Below, one piece after another: positions 48,141 to 59,544 of a stretch of 64,000 nt of DNA. The notes under the pieces are model-generated. The model was not told the DNA's origin, did no database searches, and saw nothing but the letters and a program-made list of their open reading frames with translations. The DNA is from Cordia subcordata. Lineage: Eukaryota > Streptophyta > Magnoliopsida > Boraginales > Cordiaceae. The DNA lies in assembly GCA_028554755.1 (NCBI GenBank), contig JAPTOF010000008.1:16287001-16351000 (forward strand), read 5' to 3'. The translations under genes and the position numbers were made by a program. How positions within the stretch are numbered: position 1 is the stretch's first letter; each line of letters opens with the position of its first letter.

Positions 48141-49086
48141 TAAGCTTCAAATCTAGAGGCAGCCATCATTTCAAACGCTTGAGAGCAATAATGGCTTTTC
48201 GGCATGTGACTTGACAACAACTTGCGATAGCTGTTGGTCACGGCTCGATGTGTGACAATCATGAGGATCTAGCCAGGAGGAGTTTTGTTCTGTCTGTTCA
48301 TCGACGACGAGGTTCTTCTGGTTCTATCTGTACATAAAAGGAAGGCATATCACGGCCAAAGGTTGGCCGGAGATGGTGGAATAAACGGCTGTAGTACGTG
48401 GGTTGTTCCTGGTGGGGCAGCGCAGGGAAACAGATGGGTTTGTTTGAAACCTCAAATCTGTTTGGGCGTATTCTGGACTGACCCAATTTCTTTTGATGGT
48501 CAAATAAGTTTTTTTATTTTATTTTAAATAGTTTCTTTTATGGGTCAAGTTTGACTTGGTCCAGATCAGTCTTGTTTTGAGCTGTGTTTTTTTATTAAGT
48601 GTATGTTTTTAATTGATGGGCTTAATTTATTAAGTGGCATATTGGGCTTGTGAATTGGTTTTTGGGGAGATATGTTTGTGAGCAAACTTTTAATGGGCAT
48701 TGTCAATTTTAGTTGGACTAAATTATTTTTATTGGGTATGGGTTTGACTCGATATAGACTTAGTACAGAGAATGGGTTTGACCCATCTGTCTATGTGATG
48801 GGCTGAATATAAAATGTGTCAAACTTAAGTGTATTTATTTGCTCTTATAATGACTAAAATCATTTCATTGTGCTTTTGGTTAATGGACCTAAAACTTTTT
48901 AGGTCCAACTTTCATTATTTTTGGGAAATTAATTAAAACAATTGGATGTATAATTTGGTTAAATTGGTATTGACCAGTTATAACCAATATTAATCCAATT
49001 AATTCAAAATAAATTGTATTTTGAATTTTGAAATTGATAAATTGTTTACTAATTTCTCTTTAAAGTGCATTAGTTGGTAATTGCAC

Positions 49087-49191
49087 TTTAAAACCCCAAA
49101 TATATAAAAATATTTATGTCTCTATTGTTTAATTAAATGTTAATTAAATAAATATCAATATATACTTTATCTAATTGCACCATTGCCCCAG
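49087..49191 (+). repeat. Left copy of the duplication flanking the pararetrovirus
   Basis: About 105 bp from TTTAAAACCCC to CCATTGCCCCA. It recurs at 55166-55268 with about three substitutions and two small indels. Outside the two copies the sequence is copia leader; between them it is viral. Confidence 0.85.
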
Positions 49192-49749
49192 CCAGAAACG
49201 GCTCAGGCAACTAGAGTAGCATATAAAGAAAGCCATTGGTAAACAGATATATCAAAATATATTCAAAAAATAGAGATGTATCAAACGTAAGTTTGAGTAA
49301 ACAAGAGTGCCTTGAATTTGATGGCACAGCAGTAGTTTGAAGGCAAACAATTGAATATAAGCAGAATTTTATTGATATTGAGGAGTTACAAAGAAGAGCG
49401 TAAAGAAGCAGAATGACTTCTTCTTTAAAAAACAACACACACGAAACTAAACAAACTGGAACCTTATAAAGGTCCACGGGAACGGGAAAAACAAAAGAAA
49501 TAAAATAATTACAATGCTTTTGCTTTTTGAAAAGTAAAGGAAAAGTTTGCAACTGTTGAGTCGCACGGCCAACTTTTCATCTTTTGATAATCACGTGGGA
49601 ATCTTCAGTCAAAAGCAGTTTGTCTTCTTTTGGAGGTGGCTGAGTCACGGGGCCGGGACTATTCACCTTTTGAAAAGCATCTTGGATCTGATTATACTCA
49701 CGACCGCTTTCACCAGTGACATCATGAGCATAACTATTTTGAACTGTTA
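49192..49749 (-). promoter_or_regulatory. Pararetroviral promoter and leader region
   Basis: After the ORF2 end, the minus strand has a GTGACTCA-like site and a CACGTG box (about 49590). A TATA-like TTTATAAGG follows (49470-49462), and about 95 bp downstream an AATAAA (49373-49368), an arrangement like the terminally redundant transcript of Caulimoviridae. I could not find a clear tRNA-Met PBS before the border. Confidence 0.5.
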
Positions 49750-51028
49750 TTCAGAAATCGAATGCTAACGTGTCAATTCCGAAACAATTATCTTCATTTT
49801 GGTTTGGATCTTGAGACGAACTTTGAGAAGTTTGAGGAAGGTCATCATCATCATCATCATCATCGTCATCATCATTTTTGAACTCATTAAGGGAAGCTTT
49901 AAGAAGCTTTTGTATGTTTTTGAATCTGGAGCCAATGTAAGTTGAGCTTGAAGTTGCGCCTTCCTTGCCAAAAATTGATTTTGAACCTTTGACACAATTG
50001 AAGTTGCTTCTGGATGAGCTGAAAAATAGTCGTTCAGCTTGGTCTTTGTGAATTTGGAGCAGTTAAACCTATCCCACCATTTATGCTAAGGTTCCTCGCT
50101 AAATATGGTGGTGCATTGGATACTACTGGCTTGATTTATAGATCCCATGAGAGAATCCATGAGACATTAAACTGAGCATAGAAAACAAAAAAAGGATTGA
50201 AATATTGCCATTTTGGAGGAGTTTGATATGACAATGTCCAATCCTTAGAAAAATTTGAAATAACTTCTGGGAAAATTTGGGTTGTTGAACTGAAGAGATT
50301 CGACCAATCATGAAACCAAAGTGGAGTATCTTCAAGTTTGAACTGTTTACAGAAGAAAAGGAACCAAGAATGTTAATGAGATTTGTTTTGAAAAAGGAAC
50401 ACAACATTCTAGGCTTGTTTGTACTCAAAATAATTATATCCAGAAGGGGTAAATTTTTGAGAAAAAGGTTTGGCTTGGGAAAGGGGAGCTTTCTAGTCAG
50501 CGGGGAAGAGGACTCGTTTGACACGGATTTTTGAATATGCAATCTGACCATCAGAATTTTTGTTATGAGTAATTTCTATAGAATCAGTGTCTACAAGAAT
50601 AAACTCATAAAACTTTTGAGATTTAAGCGTATCGAAAGTTTGAAAACAATGGGGAAAGAAGAATTCTTTGAGAAGAAACAAAGGATCTTTGATATGAGAG
50701 TATTTTCAATCCAAAACAGGTTAAAAGAAGTTTTGAGAATATATTGACTTTTGGATGGTGATGGGGTTTTCTGGGATGATTGTGGATTTGAAGAGGGTGA
50801 GTTCTGAGTGGCTTGGGAGTAAGTTTGAAGAGGTGAAAAGGTATTTGAAAGAGAAACTGGAGAGTTTGTGGGAGTGTTGGAAATTTGAGGAATTTTTCCT
50901 GAACTAACCATTGTACCTTGGGGTTTGGGTGTTTGGGGAGTTTGGGAGGAAGAGGACTGTGGTCCTTGAGCATACGAACTCTTGGAGATAGGTTTGGAGT
51001 CTGATTGTTTTGGATGGCGTGAATCCAT
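49750..51028 (-). pseudogene. Pararetroviral ORF2 (unknown function)
   Basis: Starts at an ATG at 51028 (MDSRHPKQSDSK), overlapping or abutting the RNase H end of ORF1. The N-terminal third is Ser/Pro/Gln/Thr-rich. The middle has an aromatic-rich block around 50560-50150 (YNYFEY, HSW, WFHDW motifs, in shifting frames). The C-terminal part contains a coiled-coil-like stretch and an acidic Asp run coded by a (GAT)n tract (49876-49842). Aromatic-rich proteins of this kind follow the polyprotein in florendovirus-like elements; their role is unknown. Several stops and frameshifts are visible (for example at 50591, 50493 and 50123). Confidence 0.65.
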
Positions 51029-51039
51029 CCTTCTTCTTC

Positions 51040-53233
51040 TCTCTCACCCTGCAAAATTCTCTTGTAAAGAAATCTAGGAGAGAGTTAGTATCACCTTTTA
51101 TAAATTCAATACCAAAGTCGAAAACGGAAAGCAGTGCTTACCATCGTGCAAAAATTTGTTTTGAAGCCAAATTTTTAACATCATTTTGTAAAACATCTTT
51201 GGCAACTTTGTAATCAATTCATAAAAGAAAATTTTCATTTAACAAATCATCTTAAAATTTTGTGATACATAGTACTATAGATAATTTTTTTTATAGTACT
51301 ATAGTTCTACTTTGTTTTGGACCAAAAATCAGAAATGATCGGACAATTTGTTCAGATTGTTTTGGGCCAAGGGTTTGTTTGAGTATTCCACCATAGCCTA
51401 ACTCAGAGGCATCAGTTTCAACAATTTTAAGGGTCTTTGGGTCAGGAAGTCCAATATATGGTAGGGATCGAGCTTTTTCTTTGAGTTGGCAGACTATTTG
51501 GGTATGTGATCTGTCTATGGTGAAGGTGTTTTTGATAGACTTTGGTAAAGAGGTTTTGCAAGTTGGGTAAGGTTGGGACAAAATTGAGAAATATAATTAA
51601 GACAGCATAAAAATCTTTGTAATTGTTTTTTATCTCTAATTTCATCAGGAAATTTTGATGCAAATTCAATTGTCCTATCAATAGGTTTAATTGTGCCATG
51701 AGTTATATTGTCACCTAAAAATCTAATTTGTGTTTTGAATAAAACAATTTTTGGTACGAAAACCACAAGACCATTTTCTTTGACCACATTGAAAAATGTA
51801 TGTAAATGTTTCTAGTGTTGTTCTATTGATGCAGAAAAAATTAAAGCATCATCAATATAAACGATCAAGAATTTTGAGAAAGGAAGAAAAATATCATTCA
51901 TGATTTTTTGAAATTCAGAGGGAGTGTTTTTGAGACGAAATGGCATTACATTCATTCATATTGGCCAAAAGGGACATTAAAGGCAGTTTTATATTTATCT
52001 TCTTCCTTTATTTTAATTTGATAGTGACCAGATTTCATATCAAATTTGGAAAAGATTTTGGCATGAACAAGTCTTTTAAGAAGATCACATTTGTTTGGAA
52101 GAGGATATCTTATCCACTGAAGAGCTTTGTTAAGGTGTTTGTAATTTATAACCATTCTTGGAGCACTTTGTTCAATTTCAGCAGCATTGTTAATGAAAAA
52201 TGCAGAGCAACTCCAAGAGCTTTTACTGTGTCTTATGAGTCCTTTTTGCAGATAATCATCAATGTATTATTTACAGAGTTCAAGAAGTTGTTCATTCATT
52301 TGGATTGGTCGAGATTTAGTGGGGATCATAGTTTAAGAAAAGTCTTTTTCCTATGGAAGCGAAACTTCATGGTGTTTTCGTTGCCAAAAGCCTGTTGGGT
52401 TGGAATGGCAGACCTTGGATATTAATTTATTTTGAAAGGCTTGATCCGTTTGTTGAAATTCTAGATTATTAATTTATTCTTCAATTCTTTTAAATTCAAG
52501 ATCTTCTTTAAGGAAATTGATTTGAGATGTTTTTCTTTGAACTAAATTAAGTTTTTTTATCAATCGCTATATTTTTAAGTATGTTTAACTTTCGTTCTTG
52601 AGGGGTGTCAATAAAATCAAAAAGAATATTTTAAGAGAACATTTGTCATGAGATTCCTTTTGAAGAAACTGAGAAAGGTTGAATTAAATTTAGAAAAGAA
52701 GTTCCTAGAATTAATTCAGAATCAAGATTTTTGATGAGAAGAAAATTAGTTTCAATCCAAATTCCATCTTTACAAATATGGGCATGAGAAAGTTTATATC
52801 TAATATGTTAGAACCATTTGCAGTCGTTACCTGCTCTCTAGTTTTTTCGAAATATTTTGTTGGAATTAGGCCTTCTTGTGTACAATTCATATCAGCGCCT
52901 GTGTCAATGAGAGCAATAAAATTAAAGGTTTCATGTTTGTTAATGACAAGGGTAATGGTGGTTCTCCATTTCTGCCAACTTATGTGGGAAAATATTTGAT
53001 AAATTTTTTCATCAGGGTTTGAGGTAGAAGGGTCTTCAGGTTCACTGTTTGAGGTAAAGGGTTTTTTGGATAAAAATTCTTTGGAAGGTGATTTTGATTG
53101 GATATTTATATTGAGATTATGAGTTTCGGCTTTAATTTGTACAATTTCTCTTTTTAATTCTTGGATTTCTGTTTAAAGGTCATGGATTGTAACTTCTTTT
53201 GGTTTAGCGGTTCTATTCAAAATATCTTTTATA
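51040..53233 (-). pseudogene. Pararetroviral protease, reverse transcriptase and RNase H
   Basis: The aspartic protease shows LIDTGAD at about 52911-52891. The RT covers about 52430-51590, with NYKHLN, FDMKSGHYQI, FNVPFG and the catalytic YIDD box (51859-51848), then FLGDNI and LQRFLCCLNYI. RNase H starts ETDASELGYGG (about 51433-51401) and ends near 51060. It would convert viral pregenomic RNA to DNA in the cytoplasm. The frames 52155-51952, 51787-51515 and 51581-51291 are separated by stops and shifts, so no active enzyme can be made. This is a family-level call from motifs and their order. Confidence 0.9.
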
Positions 53234-55157
53234 TCATAGAGTAGAGATCGAAACTTTTTTGGAGGGAAAGTTGTTCTGAGGTGATTCTTGGGTGATTTTA
53301 ATCAGTTCCTTAATAATATTAAGATATTCTAATTGTTTTTCAGGAGAATCAAGAAAGGTTGTAAATTCAAGTAGTTGATCTATTGTAGAGCGTTTAATCA
53401 TATTAAGCTTTAGTTTTGGAGTGCAGTTTTGGCAAGTACAATTTTTTGAGAAAGGACATTCGTTGTCGGAAGAGGAAGAATATTCATCAGAATAAGTTTG
53501 TCTTATAATTTCATCAATTTGGAAGGATTCGTCAGAATCAGAGGGAAAAGGGGACGAATCAGCATTTGAATTGATTATGTTAAAGATTTGGTTTTGTATT
53601 TCTTCATCAAGTTCAATGGCGTTTAATTTTTGTTTTAATTTACATTGGTTTTTATAATGGCTAGGTTTGCCACATTTATAACGCATTGGTGTTTTGGGTT
53701 TCTTAGCAGTATTAAATTGTTTTTTGTATTTTTTGAAAGGAGGGATCTCTCTCTTATAAGGTTTCCCATACTGTTGTTTTTTCTTATACATCTTCTTATA
53801 ATGTTTTTGATAGTTTGCTTTTGATACGGGCTTTTTAGTTGAGGGACGAAGGGGTTGGTATCCAAATTGTTCACAGAAATTTCCTAATTCTTTGCGAGTT
53901 GTTATTCTTTGGTGTTCGAGTTGATTTTTAATTCGAAGGTTAGTACAGAGTTGGAGTCTAGTTTGATTAATAAAAGAGATTATTTGTCCACAAGTAAGGT
54001 TGTCGTAAGGTATATTTCCGTAAGTATAATGATTTTGGATTTAACCTTTTCAGCAAAAAGAGGAGGTAACCCAAAGAGAAAATTTTCTTTCCAGAAGGCA
54101 TTATTACAATCTTGGCGAAGCATGACTCTGGAGAGGAAAACATCATCTAAAATCTCTAAGAGTTTTACATTTAAGATTTGAAAGGGTTTCAGTTAAGTTA
54201 TTTTGGAGGCTTTGCATATTTCCTATGAAATGGAGTGCGATTGTGGTAAGAAGAGTAGGGACTGCGTCTAAGATCATTTGACCTTGTTCATTGAGAATGA
54301 GGTTATTATCAACATTTCTGTTGACAGCATAAAGAATATTTTGTCGATCAGTGTCAGAGAAGCAGTTATCCCACCATTCTTTGAGGATACCTGTAAATCC
54401 AGACACGAGCATTTGAGCAACTTGGGAATTAGTTTTATTGTGGAGTCTGAATACATTTGAGGCCATAGTCATTTCATGAAGGAGATTGAGGATTTCATAA
54501 TCAGATTTGCCATCTATATTCCATTCATAGAGGGAACCGTCGGAGTAATGACTTTGAGAGAAGTTCCCACGTTCTTCAAATTGGATACCTACAGGGGTAG
54601 GACGCGGATAGTAGTTTGGTAAAGTATGAAAGAATTTTGTTGAGGACTTCTATGCATACGAGTAGTAAGAGATTGGATTTGGGGCTCTTATTCTTGTTGG
54701 GTAAACTGATTTTCTAACTCAGTGATAGATTCATTATCTATTTTTGAGTCGGAAGTTTGACGAAGGACAACAAGTTTATTTTGAGTAGGTTCCTGGATTT
54801 GAATTCTTTTGGCAATAGGTGTTGTTTTTGAAACAACTGGAGGGTCAGGGTCAATTACTTTGTTTTTCCCTTTTAAAGTTAACTTGGATAGAGCTTCAAT
54901 TTGCTGATCAATTTTAGCGAGATAATCTTCAGGAGTGGATTTCAATTTTATTGAGGAGGGAAGAATAAAAGGTTTGATTATCGGCTGGGAAACTTGGGTT
55001 TTTTGAGGCACTGGCGACGAAGAATTTTAACATATGGAACATCAATTTTAAAATCTTTTGTTAAGACGAAAAGGTCAGGGTCATGGGTATTGGAAACAGA
55101 TTTATCTTTTGACACACAAGGAGTTGGAGGTTTCATTTCACTAAAGGTTGGAGACAT
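53234..55157 (-). pseudogene. Pararetroviral polyprotein N-terminal part and coat protein
   Basis: Starts at ATG 55157, eight bases inside the border, and continues in broken frames. 55011-54688 is a Lys/Pro-rich linker. The coat protein follows from about 54640, with EERGNF, YEWNIDG, EMTMAS and GFTG..WWDN motifs. A Lys-rich tail (53791 on) holds a zinc knuckle in which the first Cys is replaced by Arg (near 53684). An acidic Ser/Asp-rich stretch with SKNCTCQNC follows. No movement-protein motifs are seen before the linker. The coat protein would package the genome; this copy is broken by several stops. Confidence 0.8.
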
Positions 55158-55165
55158 ATTTGAAG

Positions 55166-55268
55166 TTTAAAACCGCAAATATATAAAAATATTTATGTCT
55201 ATTGTTTAATTAAATGTTAATTAAATAAAATATCAATAGATACTTTATCTAATTACACCATTGCCCCA
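55166..55268 (+). repeat. Right copy of the duplication flanking the pararetrovirus
   Basis: About 103 bp, direct repeat of 49087-49191. Copia C2 leader sequence resumes directly after it. Confidence 0.85.
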
Positions 55269-55434
55269 TATTAGTTTTCAAAATTTATTTAGCCGTCTAT
55301 TTTTAAATTAAATGTGAATTTCGACAAAATCAGTAAATTGTTTATTGATTGCTTGTGAGTAACTTTATTTGATAAAAATTAAATTTGGCCATAATATAAA
55401 TATGTGATATTTATTTTATGGCCCATAATTTATT

Positions 55435-55915
55435 TAAAAAATATTTTTTGTCCCCAATTAATTTTAAAATTGTTTTAATTAATTGGGTATGCCCTTAATT
55501 TGTCAAAATTTTGTTTTTGACTCCAATTAATTAGAAATTAGTTTTAATTAATTGGATAATGACTCAAAGTTAGTCAAAATTGGATTTTGACCACAATTAA
55601 TTTAAAAGAAATTTTAATTAATTGATAGAGGCCCATTAATAAGTTAAAATTATGATTTTGACCCCAATTAATTTAAAAGAATTTTAATTAATTAGATTAG
55701 TCCCATAATTGGTCAAACTAGTGATTTTGACCCCCAATAAATTAGAAAAGAGTTTTTAATTAATTGAACAACGTTTAATAGCTAGTAAAAAAAATTATAT
55801 TTTGAGTCTAAATAATTTAAAAAGAGATTTTAATTAATTGGAAATTCCCTAACTTGTCAAAATGGAGATTTTGACCCCAATTAATTTTAAAAGAGTTTTA
55901 ATTAATGGGAGAGGT
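55435..55915. repeat. Tandem array, about 7 units of about 70 bp, in copia C2 leader
   Basis: Same unit as 31700-32040: GTCAAAAT...ATTTTGAC, then CCAATTAATT...TTAATTAATTGG. Unit junctions are visible as recurring GTCAAAA (55500, 55575 and so on) with 68-74 bp spacing. Confidence 0.85.
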
Positions 55916-56429
55916 TGATTTAATACGATTAAATCAACCTAATGATTGTGTGATAAAATCATGATGTTACTTTATGCATTTCTTTATCATGATGTATGAC
56001 ATATTTTGGCGTGGTTTTGGGCTTGCATCTCATGCATGTTATTACTTGTTTACATATAAATTATTGTAATTATTTTTGGGATTAAATTGGGCCTGTAAGC
56101 CCAGCCTTCTCTCCAATTTTGGCTGTAATCCCCTCTTTCAAGTGATGTATGCCCTTCATCTAAAAGGAGTTCTTCTCCTAGTTAATGTAATTAGTAGTTA
56201 AAATGCGATTAAGACAAGGCAATAAAGACCAAGAGCTAGAAGGCTCGGCCTAGTCCAAGATTTTCAATATTAACAGGTAATAACCTTACTAACATGATAG
56301 AGTGGCCCATGATGACTCTAGTGGGCCACACTATGAAAAGCCCATAACCAACCACATGTGCTTACACATATTGGTATATATTGTTTCACATACTAATTAT
56401 GATTAATTAACTGGATTAATTAATGGATT

Positions 56430-59400
56430 TGACTATTGAGAGTTGCTTGGAGAAGCAATTGGTTATGAACCTACCAAGTAGTGTTCATAGGTGGGCCAAC
56501 CTTAGTCAGGCTTATGTTCAACTGTTTTGGATCTCAGTACCCACTAAGGGGTTTGGATTCAGAGACCTCCTCAAATTGAAGGTAGATGCTATCAGTCTAA
56601 ATAAAATAGTGGGAGAATTCTTTAGACATTGGCCCATGTCTCTAGGAACGATGATTCATATATAGTGGCTTGTCTACATTGGTTGTGTTTGTTATTTGCT
56701 TTCATAAATCTCAATATGTTATAGATATATTACTATTTGATAGTGATATAGTTAGTCATAATCATAAATGTGTTCTGTATGTTTTACACAAACTTGGCAT
56801 AAGTAAGACCAATCAGCTACAAAGTGTCGGGGTCTGCATTGAAAGTTTATCTTTGTAGCAGATAGTGTGCATGCTAACTTATAGATCTATATTCAAAGGT
56901 TGGATGAGTCTTTCTATACATTTGATGACATAGAGGGACACAAAGATCTAATATACTGTCTTTGATGGAATGTCTATGTACTGTACAAGACAAAAAAGAT
57001 AGAGAAGCAAATATCATTTGATTACTTCTTTCAAGAAGATAATCAGGTATATTATTCTCACCCCTCAATAATTGTTTCCCTTCTTGAATCAGTTCAAGAC
57101 ATGGCAAGTCAATTGTTAACTATAATGAATCTTTTGAGCTGCTAGGGATTTTCTAGCAAGATAACTGGCTTCAATAGAGAACATCATTTTAGTGGGAGAT
57201 GATTCATCCATTAATTACTAAATGAGTTTTAGAACCCCACCATTAGTAGCAATTGGTTCACACGTCGTATGTCTCTGAATATCCAAACACTAGAAGAAGA
57301 AGAATCTTTAAAGTCTAGTGTTATTATATCCTGAGAGACTAAAAGTAGCAAGTGGCTACTACATGAGGTGCGTATATGATAACACCTTACAATTTTAGTT
57401 GATCCTAGCTTTGTAAAAGATACATACGATCCCTATAGCTTGTTATAGTGGAACTGTTGACTAGTAGAGATAAACATGATACTAATATTATTATGAATAA
57501 TGTTATAATCATACATTGTAAACTGAAATAAGCTCATCCTTCTAGCATAACGTATGCCGGCCAGGATGATATGATTCTATGATCTAGTCATAGAAACAAA
57601 TATCCTTCAAGTAAGTCTATCGTTTGCCCAGAAGAGAATAAGAATCCTATATAATGGACTCCTACTAATTTACCATAATTGAATGGTTTGTTAGAAAGGA
57701 GAAATCAAGCAATGTTGGACATAGTTTTATCCATTATGTAACTTATGGTTTTGACCATATCCTTTGGATGTATATTTGAGACAAATGCTTAAATATTAAG
57801 CTACGAGATCTAGCAAGTCAATGGATAAGATATGGCATGATAGTAAGTTGTACACTTTTACCAAAGGGTTGAAGAACAGAACACATCAAGTATCTTTTCA
57901 GTGACAAGTTTGAATTGAAGTTTGTAAATGTTTGGAAGATTTCCTAGAAATTCTAGTAAATTCAACTTCCATAGAGGTTGTGAATAATTAGTATTCATTA
58001 ACCTCAAAGGAGTCTTTTCAAGAAAGAATTTCTTAAACAAGATTCCCTTGATGATGAGCTTCATAAAGTTCCAAGTAAAACGATATAACACTAATAGTTG
58101 TAACATACAGAACAAGATAAGGTTAGGATCCAAATCTTGGGCCTATTAAAGAAGTATCACTAAGGTGATTTGGTAAAGTACCATGTCTAATGGAAAAGTG
58201 TCAAATCCTTATCCAAGGCAGAAATTCCATTGAACTATTAGAGAACAATATGAATTCAATCACTTGTAAAGATGCTGGATAAAGGCATAACTCTAAGAAC
58301 TTGCTTGCTTTGTGGCAATCTTTTCGCGAAACTATAAATGTCAATAATGTATGGATATTAGTTGACAACATATCGAGTAAGACCCGTAATGTGAAATATG
58401 GTTTATAAAGGGTTTTTTTTTTTAAGGTTGAGATCTACAATGCACAACTCATTGTTAGGAAGTATTGTGAATGTTATAGTTGGACTATGACAAGATGTTT
58501 CCACTAATGATAATGCTCAAACTCATTTGAATCATTCATGTATGAGATACATCTTTGTATAATGAAATCTAATTAATAGGTCCCTAGATGGCTTTCCTTC
58601 AAGGTAAGCTAAAAGAGGATGTGTATGACATACCTAAATAGTTCACATCTACTACCGAGATTATGGAGCAAATGTCTATTTGGGTCGTGAGTGGTCTTGT
58701 GCAAGTTCTTAGGTTAGTACATTTTGATGAAGTATCAAGACGTATGCCTTTGTTAAAAATAAATATGTGCCTTATATTTGTTAGTAGGCTGATGATCGTG
58801 TGATTCTTTATAGTATGGCAATGTGGACGAATTTTGATTCTATAAAGTGTAAAGATAAAGCTAGTATCTTTATTCTCTAAAAAGTTTTTTTTGAAGGTAT
58901 CCCATGTGCTTGGGATCGTAATCTATATGGATAGATTAGAAAGGTTAATGGGATTGTCCCTATATGTGTACATTGACTTCATGTTGAAATAGTTTAACAT
59001 ATTGAATTCTGGAAAGGGTTTTCGGGAATTCATTATTCAAGGAAAGTTTGTTTGATAGATTTATCTGGAGAGAAATGTATGAGTAAAGTCCTAATTGCTT
59101 TGACAATAGGATATACTAAGTACATTATATCATGTACATGGCTTAATAAGGTATGGTCTCAATTAGAGTAACCGACAGGAATTATCATGATCCCAACTAA
59201 GGGAGTTGGTAATTGATGGAGAACATCCATCATCCTTTAGCACATTGAGTGCAAGAATACCAATGGCCTATTTATGGAAAAGTTTTACTTGAAACTAGTT
59301 AGTTGGACTAATTTTAGCTTCTCGTCAAACAGAGATGATAGTCATAATATTTGAGATTAAGTTTACTAGAAGGGTTCTAAGCATATGATTAGATGTTACC

Positions 59401-59544
59401 ACCTTCTTTAAGCTAGAGGTAACGATCCTTTGCAAATACCATATAGCAAAGAATGTTTTGCCGACCCTTTAACTAAAGCCCTCAGGATTGTGAGAAGATG
59501 GTTATAAGATATATATTCGACTGGCTTTAGTTCAAGTGGGAGAT
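56430..59544 (+). pseudogene. Copia C2 gag-pol, heavily decayed
   Basis: There is no long open frame, but copia landmarks survive. An integrase-like LNGLLERRNQAMLDIV is at about 57682-57729. An RT-like MAFLQGKLKEDVYDIP lies near 58590. A stretch with ILNSGKGFREF is at about 59002. The RNase H end FADPLTKAL is at about 59458-59484. Stops, frameshifts and deletions are dense throughout, far worse than in copia A2. The order from leader to purine tract is as in an intact copia element. 55916-56430 is leader shared with C1. Confidence 0.75.

Larger units (their letters stand above)
47504..49086 (+). other. PBS and first part of copia C2 leader
   Basis: The PBS TGGTATCAGAGC at 47505-47516 matches the complement of initiator tRNA-Met. 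The leader follows with the antisense tRNA-Leu-like stretch (47815-47892) and a TA/GT microsatellite (48076-48140). No gene is supported; the frames at 47871-48527 are low-complexity or unconserved. Confidence 0.75.
49192..55165 (-). mobile_element. Endogenous pararetrovirus (Caulimoviridae, florendovirus-like), partial and decayed
   Basis: About 6 kb in viral sense on the minus strand: polyprotein from just inside the right border (ATG 55157), coat protein, zinc knuckle, aspartic protease, RT, RNase H, then a second ORF, then a promoter-like and leader region reaching the left border. There is no integrase and no LTR, as expected for Caulimoviridae. A second ORF after RNase H is what I know from florendoviruses. 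The movement-protein region expected at the start of ORF1 is absent. Stops and shifts break every long frame. It sits in the leader of copia C2, opposite to its direction of transcription. Confidence 0.85.

Noticed and set aside
47871..48143. A 90-residue frame with an Ile/Tyr run
   Set aside because: It starts in the tRNA-like stretch and ends in the TA/GT microsatellite, so it is an artefact of low complexity.
51940..52425. A 161-residue plus-strand frame
   Set aside because: It is antisense to the pararetroviral RT, whose motifs are on the minus strand.
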